Source of the DNA: Thiofilum sp039797965
GTDB lineage: Bacteria > Pseudomonadota > Gammaproteobacteria > Thiotrichales > Thiotrichaceae
Direction: 5' to 3'
Length of the DNA: 64,000 nucleotides
Assembly (NCBI GenBank): GCA_039797965.1
Contig: JBDKGX010000001.1
Coordinates: forward strand, 62,001 to 126,000
Each line of letters starts with the position of its first letter. Position 1 is the stretch's first letter. Shown here one piece after another: positions 44,147 through 51,552 of the stretch. Under the pieces are notes generated by a model. The model was not told where the DNA came from and did no database searches. It was given only the letters and a program-made list of their open reading frames with translations. The position numbers were made by a program, and so were the translations under genes.

Positions 44147-44878
44147 ATGAAAATTAAAACAGTAGCCGTTCCTCAAGTCATGCAGTGGTATCAATTCGGT
44201 TACCAATTATGGTTACGTGATAAATGGCAGTGGTTATTAATCAGCCTATTCTGTGTGTTATTAATGGTCGGTGTTGCGATCACACCTTATATCCATTGGC
44301 TGATGTATTTAGTGTTGCCTCTGTGGCTAGCCTGTTTAATGTATATGGCGCGGCGAGCAGTTCAAGGTAAAGAACCTGCTTTAGAGCATTTAGGTTTTAT
44401 CCTAGGGCTGGAAGAGCAACGTACCCAGTTATTACTGATGGGTTTGGGTTTGGCGGTAGTTATGTTAGTCGTGAATTTATTAGGGCAGGCTTTAGAGCCG
44501 CGTACTGTATTAAATTACAGCCTAGACGAATTAGCTCAAGCCAGTAAAGGTTTAGCAGTAGGGGGTTCTTTAATGGGCACTGTATTGAGTTCTATCATGA
44601 AAACGCTGACAGTCTTAGTGGCGATTGTTGTATTACTGTTTGCGCCTGCGTTGACCTTGTTTAGAAAAATGCCTGCCCCACTAGCGGTGAAGACCAGTCT
44701 CAAAGCCTTTTGGCGTAATAAAGGTGCATTAGCCTTTTTTCTCTTTCTGCAATGCATGTTTACGCTATTAGCGCTGTTGCCCTTGGGGTTAGGTCTTTTA
44801 GTACTATTACCGATTAGCGTGATAGCTTTGTATCGGGCTTACACAGAAATTTTCATCTCCAGTAAGCTAAATCAGTGA
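44147..44878 (+). CDS. BPSS1780-type multispan membrane protein
   Basis: A 243-residue integral membrane protein with about five to six spans. Features are VPQVMQWYQFGYQLWLRDKWQWL at the N-terminus, then paired hydrophobic helices and a cytosolic-looking FRKMPAPLAVKTSLKAFWRNKGAL loop. This matches the BPSS1780 family of proteobacterial membrane proteins, function unknown. It lies 21 bases upstream of the aldo/keto reductase gene and probably starts the operon that continues through waaA to the ferredoxin. Confidence 0.75.
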   Translation: MKIKTVAVPQVMQWYQFGYQLWLRDKWQWLLISLFCVLLMVGVAITPYIHWLMYLVLPLWLACLMYMARRAVQGKEPALEHLGFILGLEEQRTQLLLMGLGLAVVMLVVNLLGQALEPRTVLNYSLDELAQASKGLAVGGSLMGTVLSSIMKTLTVLVAIVVLLFAPALTLFRKMPAPLAVKTSLKAFWRNKGALAFFLFLQCMFTLLALLPLGLGLLVLLPISVIALYRAYTEIFISSKLNQ

Positions 44879-44899
44879 GCTTTCGGTTACACTAAGTGG

Positions 44900-45685
44900 A
44901 TGGAAAAACGAGCATTAACATCTGATATTTTAGTCAGCCCATTGGGTTTAGGCACCGTTAAATTCGGTCGTACACAAGGTATGAAATACCCACAAGGTTA
45001 TGAGTTACCCAGTGATCTCCAACTCGATCAATTGTTGGGTTTAGCCTTTGATTTGGGCATTAATCTGCTTGATACAGCACCTGCCTATGGCTTGAGCGAA
45101 GAGCGTTTGGGTAAACACTTACGAAATCGCCATGAGTGGGTACTGGAAACTAAAGTGGGGGAGTCTTTTGAAGACGGCGCCTCTAGCTTTGACTTTAGTA
45201 GTGAGGGTACTCGACTGAGTGTCGAGCGCAGTTTACGCCGCCTTAAAACGGATTATTTAGATGCCGTACTGATTCATTCTGACGGTAATGACGAGAAAGT
45301 ACTCCGCTACGAAGGCGTGTTAGACACCTTACTCCAGATGAAGCAACAGGGCTATATTCGTGCGGTGGGTATTTCTTCCAAGACAGTTGAAGGAGCCTTG
45401 CTGGCGTATGAGCTAGGCTGTGATGCGGTCATGGCTACTTATAATCCGACCTATACGGATGAGTTACCTGTTTTAGAAGCTGCTGCCAAACAAAACAAAG
45501 CAGTACTGATAAAAAAAGCCTTTGCGAGTGGGCATTTAGATAAAGTAGGTGGGACTGATCCCATAGAGCAAGCGCTTAGTTTTGTCTTTGCCCAGCAAGG
45601 GGTAACGAGCGTAGTACTGGGAACCATTAATGCTGATCATTTGCGCCATAATGTGCAGGTCGCTAGAGCGGTACTAGGCCTATGA
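44900..45685 (+). CDS. Aldo/keto reductase
   Basis: A 261-residue TIM-barrel NADPH-dependent reductase. The catalytic tetrad is visible: Asp in LLDTAPAYG, Tyr in the same segment, Lys in LETKVGE and His in VLIHSDG. It is somewhat shorter than typical (300-330 residues) but complete at both ends. The physiological carbonyl substrate is unknown. Its stop overlaps the waaA start by four bases. Confidence 0.88.
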   Translation: MEKRALTSDILVSPLGLGTVKFGRTQGMKYPQGYELPSDLQLDQLLGLAFDLGINLLDTAPAYGLSEERLGKHLRNRHEWVLETKVGESFEDGASSFDFSSEGTRLSVERSLRRLKTDYLDAVLIHSDGNDEKVLRYEGVLDTLLQMKQQGYIRAVGISSKTVEGALLAYELGCDAVMATYNPTYTDELPVLEAAAKQNKAVLIKKAFASGHLDKVGGTDPIEQALSFVFAQQGVTSVVLGTINADHLRHNVQVARAVLGL

Positions 45686-46959
45686 GTTTTGCTCGTAATA
45701 TCTACAGCGGTGTGCTGTATATGTTGGTGCCATTTTTGATCGGTCGAACGCTGTGGCGCAGTCTTACAGAGCCGTTGCATCGTGAGCGTTTAGCGGAACG
45801 TGTTGGCTTAGTCCCTAAGCGCCAAAGTACTCGCCCTTGTATTTGGCTACATGCGGTATCAGTAGGGGAAACTATTGCCGCTAAGCCTTTGATTGAAACA
45901 TTATTGAGTACTTATCCTGATCATGATTTGTGGATTACCTCAACGACCTTAACTGGCTCACAAACAGTACAACGTTTATTCAAAGGGCGAGTGCTCAGTA
46001 GTTACATGCCTTATGATTTACCGGATGCGGTAAGACGTTTTTTTAAACGGGTAAAACCTAATCTAGTCCTGATCATGGAAACGGAATTGTGGCCGAATGT
46101 GTATGCCCAATGTGCCCAACACTCAATACCTCTAGCCTTATTAAATGCTCGCTTGTCACCTAAATCCTTCAAGGGTTATCGCAAGCTCCTTGCACTGACG
46201 CAACCTACTTTACAAGTCATTGATTTAATTGCAGCGCGTAGTACTCAAGATGCTGAGTACTTTAAAATGCTTGGCGCGAAATCTGAGGCTGTAAAAGTCG
46301 CAGGTAATATTAAATTTGATTTGAATTTGCCTACGGATTTAGCTGAAAAAGGCAGGCAGTTACGAGCCAGTTGGGGAGCAGAGCGTCCGGTATGGATAGC
46401 GGCTAGTACTCACGCAGGCGAAGATGAAATTATTTTACAAGTTTTTGCAACCCTTAAAGCGAAGTACTCAAACTTACTTTTAATCTTAGTACCTCGTCAT
46501 CCTGAGCGTTTTAATCCAGTGGCTGAATTGGCTCAAAATACTGCTTTTCAAGTGGTCAGGCGTAGTTCGCAGCAAGCCTTTAGCCCGCAAACCGATATTA
46601 TTGTGGGAGACACGATGGGGGAGTTGTTAGGTTGGTATGCGGCGGGTGATCTGGCTTTTATTGGAGGTAGTTTGATTCCTCAAGGGGGGCATAACCCTTT
46701 AGAAGCCAGTGCTTTAAAAATTCCGGTCATTAGTGGTGAGCATATTCATAACTTTGCTGATATTTACCCACCTTTGATAGCGGCTGGGGGGGCGGTCTTG
46801 GTCTGTCATGCTCAAGGCTTAGCACAACAAGTACTAGCGTGGTTAGATCAGCCCAAACAGCGCCAACAAGCAGGGCAAGACGGTTTTGATTGGTTGCAAC
46901 CTCATCGTGGTGTGGTTAAGCGTTTAATGCAATGGATTAGCGAGATTAAACATGGATAA
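45682..46959 (+). CDS. waaA: Kdo transferase WaaA
   Basis: A 425-residue GT30 glycosyltransferase that adds Kdo to lipid IVA on the inner-membrane inner face. An N-terminal membrane helix precedes IWLHAVSVGETIAAKPLI with the catalytic Glu. Then come METELWPNVYAQC, the NARLSPKSFKGY segment, WIAASTHAGEDE, and GGSLIPQGGHNPLEASA for nucleotide-sugar binding. It overlaps the aldo/keto reductase gene before it and the cytochrome gene after it (8 bases), so translation is coupled on both sides. Confidence 0.95.
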   Translation: MSFARNIYSGVLYMLVPFLIGRTLWRSLTEPLHRERLAERVGLVPKRQSTRPCIWLHAVSVGETIAAKPLIETLLSTYPDHDLWITSTTLTGSQTVQRLFKGRVLSSYMPYDLPDAVRRFFKRVKPNLVLIMETELWPNVYAQCAQHSIPLALLNARLSPKSFKGYRKLLALTQPTLQVIDLIAARSTQDAEYFKMLGAKSEAVKVAGNIKFDLNLPTDLAEKGRQLRASWGAERPVWIAASTHAGEDEIILQVFATLKAKYSNLLLILVPRHPERFNPVAELAQNTAFQVVRRSSQQAFSPQTDIIVGDTMGELLGWYAAGDLAFIGGSLIPQGGHNPLEASALKIPVISGEHIHNFADIYPPLIAAGGAVLVCHAQGLAQQVLAWLDQPKQRQQAGQDGFDWLQPHRGVVKRLMQWISEIKHG

Positions 46960-47284
46960 CAGCAAGTACTTAATCATCATAGGGTTAGTGGTGGGGTTAG
47001 TAGCGTGTGATAAAGAACCAGAGCCTAAGCCGCAGATAGCTAAGCCTATTATTCCTAGTGATGCCCATGTGCAAGCCGGACAAGCCATTCATGATAAAAA
47101 TTGCATTAGTTGCCATGATAGTTCGGCCTATAGTCGTCTTGATCGACGGGTCGCTAATTATTCTGAACTATTAGCCCAAGTACGTCGTTGTAATGGTAAT
47201 TTAGCCGAGCGCTTGTATGATGAAGAATTGCAGGAAATTGCACTGTATTTAAACAAAACCTATTACTCATTTAATCAGCCATGA
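46952..47284 (+). CDS. Small c-type cytochrome lipoprotein
   Basis: A 110-residue protein with a lipoprotein signal (lipobox LVAC, Cys19) and one heme site CISCH at about 52-56. An Asp follows the lipid-bearing Cys, which in the E. coli Lol rule favours inner-membrane retention. The mature part contains no methionine at all, so the sixth iron ligand cannot be the usual Met; a His or an open site is likely. The C-terminal RLYDEELQEIALYLNKTYY helix is typical of small class I cytochromes found next to waaA. Electron partner unknown; the neighbouring ferredoxin is cytosolic. Confidence 0.8.
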   Translation: MDNSKYLIIIGLVVGLVACDKEPEPKPQIAKPIIPSDAHVQAGQAIHDKNCISCHDSSAYSRLDRRVANYSELLAQVRRCNGNLAERLYDEELQEIALYLNKTYYSFNQP

Positions 47285-47562
47285 AACCTTATAAAATTAC
47301 GCTGGCTCGAACCTCATATTCGTTTGAGGCGTTACCTAATGAAACCTTGTTACAGGCTGCATTAAGGCAAAGAATCCCTGTGCCTTGGGGTTGTGGAGGG
47401 GGGATTTGTGGGGTGTGTTTGAGCCAAGTGATCTCTGGCACAATGGTTTATAGAGGCGAACCATTAGCTTTATTTGAGGAGGATGTCGAGGCGGGTAAGG
47501 GGCTGATTTGTGTCGGTTATCCTTGCTCAGATTTAGTGATTGATGTGCCAGAGTTGGGGTAA
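47281..47562 (+). CDS. Plant-type 2Fe-2S ferredoxin
   Basis: A 93-residue ferredoxin with the Cys pattern WGCGGGICGVCL (C-x4-C-x2-C) and a fourth Cys in GLICVGYP, which together bind a [2Fe-2S] cluster. It overlaps the cytochrome gene by four bases (ATGA). It is likely a soluble one-electron carrier; no reductase or oxygenase partner is nearby. It is the last gene of the run from the BPSS1780-type gene. Confidence 0.88.
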   Translation: MKPYKITLARTSYSFEALPNETLLQAALRQRIPVPWGCGGGICGVCLSQVISGTMVYRGEPLALFEEDVEAGKGLICVGYPCSDLVIDVPELG

Positions 47563-47573
47563 AAAATTCTAAT

Positions 47574-47602
47574 TTGTACGAATTATTTCCGTACATTATG
47601 CT
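47574..47602 (+). promoter_or_regulatory. Promoter and probable operator of the TacAT pair
   Basis: TTGTAC (47574-47579) and TATGCT (47597-47602) are 17 bases apart. An inverted repeat TGTACG (47575-47580)/CGTACA (47590-47595) lies inside the promoter, placed for autorepression by the antitoxin. Confidence 0.55.
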
Positions 47603-47628
47603 TAGGCTCTAGTCATATTTAATTAGAG

Positions 47629-47638
47629 ATATCGATAT
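47629..47638. promoter_or_regulatory. Palindrome over the antitoxin start codon
   Basis: ATATCGATAT is a perfect 10-base palindrome overlapping the ATG at 47637. It could be a second operator or a coincidence of AT-rich sequence. Confidence 0.3.
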
Positions 47639-47906
47639 GAGTTTATCCGTTCAACGCATTGATATGCGTGTCAATGAACAAGTCAAATTATTAGCTGAGC
47701 GTGCAGCCAATGCTTTGGGGGTGACAGTAACAGAGTACTTGGTACGTTTAATTCAAGAGGATGCACCCAAAGTATTAGAGGGTAATACTAGTATTGTCTT
47801 AACTAATACTCAATTTGATCGTTTTGTGGCGTTATGTAAACAAACAATACCGCCTAGTCCACGTATTCTAAAAGCTGTACAACGTTTAGATAATGAAGGC
47901 TTTTAA
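47637..47906 (+). CDS. DUF1778-type antitoxin, TacA-like
   Basis: An 89-residue protein with an N-terminal ribbon-helix-helix (QRIDMRVNEQVKLLAERAAN, then GVTVTEYLVRLIQEDA) and a C-terminal tail (TQFDRFVALCKQTIPPSPRI) typical of DUF1778 antitoxins, which wraps the acetyltransferase toxin. It should repress its own promoter with the toxin. The toxin gene starts two bases after its stop. The Shine-Dalgarno is weak (AGAG). Confidence 0.88.
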   Translation: MSLSVQRIDMRVNEQVKLLAERAANALGVTVTEYLVRLIQEDAPKVLEGNTSIVLTNTQFDRFVALCKQTIPPSPRILKAVQRLDNEGF

Positions 47907-47908
47907 AA

Positions 47909-48424
47909 ATGGCATTTATTCAAGCCATAACTTTACTAGATAAAAACCTCCATGATTTGAAGGCTTTTGATTGTGGCAAGCCTGCGATGAATCAGTTCTT
48001 AAATCGCTTCGCAGCTAAACATGCGGAATTAGGTTTAAGTAGTACTTGGGTATTATTAGAGGAGAGTAACACTGAGAAGTTGCCAATTGCAGCGTATTAT
48101 ACTTTGGCAAGTACAACAGTATACCGTGAGAGTTTACCCGTAAAACAATCTTTGCCAACCTATCCTATTCCAGTAGTTATTTTGGCTAGATTAGCTATAG
48201 CTACCAAACATCAGGGAAAGGGCTTGGGTGAAAAAATACTGATTAGCGCTTTACGTCATGCATTTCAGTTAACACAACAGGGTTTACCTGCTTATGGACT
48301 AATTTTAGACGCTATTGATGAGCAAGCCCTAGGTTTTTATCAACACTTTGAATATTTTGAACCTATGACTGATGATCCCATGAGATTATTTTTAAGCATG
48401 AATAGTTTGAAAGTGATTGGTTGA
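47909..48424 (+). CDS. GNAT acetyltransferase toxin, TacT-like
   Basis: A 171-residue GNAT-fold protein. It opens LLDKNLHDLKAFDCGKPAMNQFLNRFA, the usual start of TacT-family toxins. The acetyl-CoA loop is present as ATKHQGKGLGEKIL, and the catalytic-Tyr segment is ALGFYQHFEYFEP. Family members acetylate the amino group of charged tRNAs and block translation. Paired with the DUF1778 antitoxin in the standard order, two bases apart. A hairpin lies about 200 bases downstream. Confidence 0.9.
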   Translation: MAFIQAITLLDKNLHDLKAFDCGKPAMNQFLNRFAAKHAELGLSSTWVLLEESNTEKLPIAAYYTLASTTVYRESLPVKQSLPTYPIPVVILARLAIATKHQGKGLGEKILISALRHAFQLTQQGLPAYGLILDAIDEQALGFYQHFEYFEPMTDDPMRLFLSMNSLKVIG

Positions 48425-48429
48425 TATAC

Positions 48430-48588
48430 TTATTTACCTTTGACAAAAATGAGAAATACCAACCAAGCTATTGGAGGATTTAATAAACCTAAGAAAGACC
48501 ATAATAAGAATGATCTACCCACATCAGATGCTTTTGCCCCTAAAAGCAGAGCTAAAGCAACATATCCAATTAAAACAATAATAGCCAT
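48430..48588 (-). CDS. 52-residue hydrophobic peptide
   Basis: An ATG at 48588 opens a 52-codon frame ending TAA at 48430. The product is almost entirely hydrophobic with two possible short membrane helices (AIIVLIGYVALALLLGAKA and a second ending IAWLVFLIFVKGK) joined by SDVGRSF. No strong Shine-Dalgarno is present, so expression is uncertain. It lies tail-to-tail with tacT and ahead of two small glycine-zipper genes on the same strand. Unknown function; a small membrane peptide or coincidental frame are both possible. Confidence 0.45.
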   Translation of the reverse strand: MAIIVLIGYVALALLLGAKASDVGRSFLLWSFLGLLNPPIAWLVFLIFVKGK

Positions 48589-48621
48589 TTAATCATTCAA
48601 TGTTAGTAGTGATTAATGCAA

Positions 48622-48655
48622 CCCCCTTGTAATGCGAAATACAAGGAGGTTTTTA
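48622..48655. terminator. Hairpin in the tacT to glycine-zipper gap
   Basis: CCTTGTA (48625-48631) pairs with TACAAGG (48640-48646), extendable with one mismatch, followed on the plus strand by AGGTTTTT. It lies just past the end of the glycine-zipper gene at 48669 and may serve either strand. Confidence 0.5.
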
Positions 48656-48668
48656 CGTAGGGGGGACT

Positions 48669-48917
48669 TTAGCCAAATAAGCTGGCTATTCCAGCAATGA
48701 CACCCCCTGCAACAGCAAGAGGTATAGTAACAGGAGCTGTAGCTATTCCAACCGCAGCCGCTCCAACCGCCACAGCTCCTCCTGCAACAGCACCTAATGC
48801 AGCTCCTGAACCTGTTGCTACCGCAGTCCGACCTGCACTGACTTCACTGGTTCCAGTGATTTTTTTAGAGATTTCATTTCCAGCCAAACCAACCCCAATT
48901 GCTTTATCTATGGACAT
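48669..48917 (-). CDS. Small glycine-zipper protein 2
   Basis: An 82-residue protein with a charged N-terminus (about 1-35, MSIDKAIGVGLAGNEISKK) and a long Gly/Ala/Val stretch (about 36-82) with GxxxG spacing, ending GVIAGIASLFG. Such zippers insert into or pack on membranes. The start has GGAG about 9 bases upstream. It follows the similar 81-residue gene by 23 bases, so the two form an operon. The composition resembles class II bacteriocin peptides and holin-like proteins, but there is no double-glycine leader and no transporter nearby. The opposite-strand frame at 48697-48951 is a shadow. Confidence 0.65.
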   Translation of the reverse strand: MSIDKAIGVGLAGNEISKKITGTSEVSAGRTAVATGSGAALGAVAGGAVAVGAAAVGIATAPVTIPLAVAGGVIAGIASLFG

Positions 48918-48940
48918 AATGTTTCTCCATCAAACTAATT

Positions 48941-49186
48941 TTAATCTTTAAACCATTTATATAATCCGTAAGCCAAGGCTCCTGCTGCCACAGGTGCAGC
49001 AGCAGTCACTGCTAAACCCGCTGCCATACCCCCACCCACAACAGAGCCGACCGCAGCTAGACCAGAGGTAATACCTGCTGCACCTAACCCCGGAACTCCA
49101 AGAACCGCCACAGCTCCAATAGCCCCACCTGCACCTGCGGTTGCACCAGCACCAATCGCAGCACCTGCTTTTTCATCATCGCTCAT
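48941..49186 (-). CDS. Small glycine-zipper protein 1
   Basis: An 81-residue protein. After a short acidic start (MSDDEKAG) nearly all residues to about 70 are Gly, Ala, Val and Leu with frequent GxxxG and GAxAG spacing, then a cationic-aromatic end (YGLYKWFKD). It has a strong Shine-Dalgarno (AAGGAG, about 8 bases) and precedes the 82-residue gene. The two share architecture more than sequence, as two-component pore peptides do. Function unknown. Confidence 0.65.
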   Translation of the reverse strand: MSDDEKAGAAIGAGATAGAGGAIGAVAVLGVPGLGAAGITSGLAAVGSVVGGGMAAGLAVTAAAPVAAGALAYGLYKWFKD

Positions 49187-49401
49187 CTTGTGATCTCCTT
49201 TTACAAAAGCCAGACATCTAAGAGTTAATTATTTTTTCTTTTTTAAAATTTTCAGTAGGAATCTAAACACGGTTTCACTAGGTGTGGGAGGTTTTACGAT
49301 CATAAGGTACTTTCCTATGCATTAGAGAGAAGTGCTTTAGTAGTCTCAATACTACGTATTTCGTAGAGACGAAACAAGTAGCCATTTACGATTATCGGAG
49401 G

Positions 49402-49761
49402 ATGATTACACCTCCTCAATCCTTATTTGGTCGGCGTTTACGAGCGGCTCGTATACAGGCGGGCTTAGCACAAGACCGCTTGGGAGTGCTAATTGGGTTG
49501 GACGAAGGATGCAGTAGCGCTCGTATTAGCCGCTACGAAACAGGCACACATGCTCCACCTTTTGAAGTGGCTCAGAGCTTATCAATAGTACTCAAAGTTC
49601 CGGTGGCGTATTTCTATTGCCCTGAAGACTCTTTGGCAGAGTTATTAATGGAGCTATATCATTGGGCGCAAGGCGATTGGGAGCGGGTATTGAAGGAAAT
49701 TAAACCGCTTTGCCATCAAACTTTAAAAAATGAATCAATGAGTACTTTTAGCAAACTCTAA
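49402..49761 (+). CDS. XRE-family transcriptional regulator
   Basis: A 119-residue DNA-binding protein. The N-terminal helix-turn-helix is clear (FGRRLRAARIQAGLAQDRLG, then ARISRYETGTHAPPFEVAQSLSIVL, residues about 8-65). The C-terminal ~50 residues (helical, Trp-containing) may oligomerise. The ATG at 49402 is unusual: GGAGG lies directly against it with almost no spacing. The upstream gap holds inverted repeats (CTACG-tattt-CGTAG near 49350-49365) that could be its operator. The 3' end overlaps the convergent GDYXXLXY gene by 27 bases. Targets unknown, perhaps the adjacent glycine-zipper operon. Confidence 0.8.
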   Translation: MITPPQSLFGRRLRAARIQAGLAQDRLGVLIGLDEGCSSARISRYETGTHAPPFEVAQSLSIVLKVPVAYFYCPEDSLAELLMELYHWAQGDWERVLKEIKPLCHQTLKNESMSTFSKL

Positions 49762-50220
49762 CCAGTTCTTATTGTCGATTATTAAATCTTTTACAGTACC
49801 TTTACCATTTTTAACCATAATAACAATTTCACCTTTTTGGTCACGGATAGCTTGATCTAGTGCTTGGGCATATTGTTCAGGAATGTAAAAGCGCTCCAGA
49901 CCCGTATTAAATCCCGCCGTACTACACATGCCAGATAAAGGCAATATGCAAGTACTATCAGCAATACTTTGTAAAGGTTCTAAGCATATAGTGTGTTCTT
50001 GACGCTGAGTACTTTGCGTAATATTACAAAAATCACCTAGATTATAATCCACTTTATAAGTTAAATAATGCCCTGCGAGTAAATCACGTGGATCAAAACC
50101 ACGAATAGGTAAGCGAACTTCAACCCCTTGACTACGTTGATATAAATGCCAAGTAGCATTGGCAGCCAGTAGCACCAAAGGTAGGGCAATCGCTAAAGCT
50201 AGTTGTTGGGTGCGACTCAT
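49735..50220 (-). CDS. GDYXXLXY-domain protein
   Basis: A 161-residue protein with one N-terminal membrane anchor (about 8-26) and a periplasmic domain containing the family motif as GHYLTYKVDY, a His variant of GDYxxLxY, preceded by the conserved PIRGFDPRDLL. The start at 50220 overlaps the stop of the DUF2157 gene (ATGA). These two families are usually encoded together, and the function is unknown. Four cysteines in the periplasmic part could form disulfides. Confidence 0.85.
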   Translation of the reverse strand: MSRTQQLALAIALPLVLLAANATWHLYQRSQGVEVRLPIRGFDPRDLLAGHYLTYKVDYNLGDFCNITQSTQRQEHTICLEPLQSIADSTCILPLSGMCSTAGFNTGLERFYIPEQYAQALDQAIRDQKGEIVIMVKNGKGTVKDLIIDNKNWLEFAKSTH

Positions 50221-51407
50221 AAGCTTAGCTCCTGTGTCCAGCGTTGCCATTGAGCGCGATATTTTTGCCACGCCCACGCTAGAGTAATTAATAAAGCGCC
50301 TGAAATAATCAATCCAAAACCTGTTGCCGCCAATCCACCTAACGCTTGAAAATATAACACGATAAAACGTAGCCCCATTAAAATAGTAATGATATTAAAA
50401 CTAGTACTTAATCCTAAGTTACCCATATGAATGGAATACAGTCCTAAAATCAGTAAGCTTAACAGTGGAGCACGAATATCATCAGCCTGCCACCAAGCAA
50501 TATTTTGCGTATTAGTAGACCAAAAGTACTCATAATAAGTACTACCATTAAATAATAGAGTAGGGTGATAGTAAAAGAGTAATAATACTAAACAGGTTAA
50601 TAATAATACTCGATTTAATAAGGAGTACTGACGATTGAGTATAATGCCGATACCGACCAAAGTACTTAAAATTAATATAGAAAGATACCAGTAGATAGCA
50701 ACATTATTTTGCTCGCCTAAAGTTCGTAAACCATCAATATACATTAATGCCACTAAGCCACTAAGCTGCATCCAAAATAAAGTACTAGAGCTTAGACTAC
50801 TCAGCTTAGGAGTAAATACTGTCAAATAGTAACTAATAACAGCTATTAAAAAGCCCAATAAAGGTAGTACTTGTATGATCACCGTACTGGGTATATTAGG
50901 CGAGGTTAGGGCTAATACACTCCATACTAAGCCTGTTAATGTAATACTGACCCATAAAAATCGGGCTAATAAACGCCTAGCAAAAAGAACCAAAGGTAAA
51001 GTCATTATGCCCCATGCCAATAAGGCGTGATACCACTGCCCCCCTAAATGGAATAGTTGTGAGATGAGCCCAATCATTGCCAGACAGCCTACTAAAAATC
51101 CGGTTAATGTGGTTTCAAAGCCAAGAGGATGACTATGTTGATCTAATACCCACACGCTAATACCTACAGCCGTTAGGGTTATAAAAGCCAAGGCAAGTTT
51201 TATTAATAGGGGTACAAATGCCCAATTCGCGGCAATTAAAGAAATAATACCGAGTCCCATTACCGCTACTCCTAATAGCATAATAGATACCCATAATTTA
51301 CGGGGCGGATGGTGCTCAGCTTCAAATATTTCAATAGCTTGGTGTTGCTCAGGGGTAATCAAATTGGCATTAAGCCATTGTTTTAATTTTTTATCGATTG
51401 AGACCAC
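50217..51407 (-). CDS. DUF2157 multispan membrane protein
   Basis: A 396-residue protein. The first ~45 residues are cytosolic (LKQWLNANLITPEQHQAIEIFE, the DUF2157 start), followed by about ten to eleven membrane spans. It is translationally coupled to the GDYXXLXY gene, as in many proteobacteria where the pair forms a conserved but uncharacterised membrane unit. The C-terminus is basic (WQKYRAQWQRWTQELSL). Confidence 0.85.
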   Translation of the reverse strand: MVSIDKKLKQWLNANLITPEQHQAIEIFEAEHHPPRKLWVSIMLLGVAVMGLGIISLIAANWAFVPLLIKLALAFITLTAVGISVWVLDQHSHPLGFETTLTGFLVGCLAMIGLISQLFHLGGQWYHALLAWGIMTLPLVLFARRLLARFLWVSITLTGLVWSVLALTSPNIPSTVIIQVLPLLGFLIAVISYYLTVFTPKLSSLSSSTLFWMQLSGLVALMYIDGLRTLGEQNNVAIYWYLSILILSTLVGIGIILNRQYSLLNRVLLLTCLVLLLFYYHPTLLFNGSTYYEYFWSTNTQNIAWWQADDIRAPLLSLLILGLYSIHMGNLGLSTSFNIITILMGLRFIVLYFQALGGLAATGFGLIISGALLITLAWAWQKYRAQWQRWTQELSL

Positions 51408-51552
51408 ATTAAAATTCTCTTGGCGTAGGTATAGATTAAATTTAACTCACATTAAGCTTAAGCTGGCTTAATATTGTTGTCACAAAAGCTCTTTATGATG
51501 AGCTACCAATAATTTATTTCCCCCTAATCCACTTCAACAATAGAGGTTTGGA

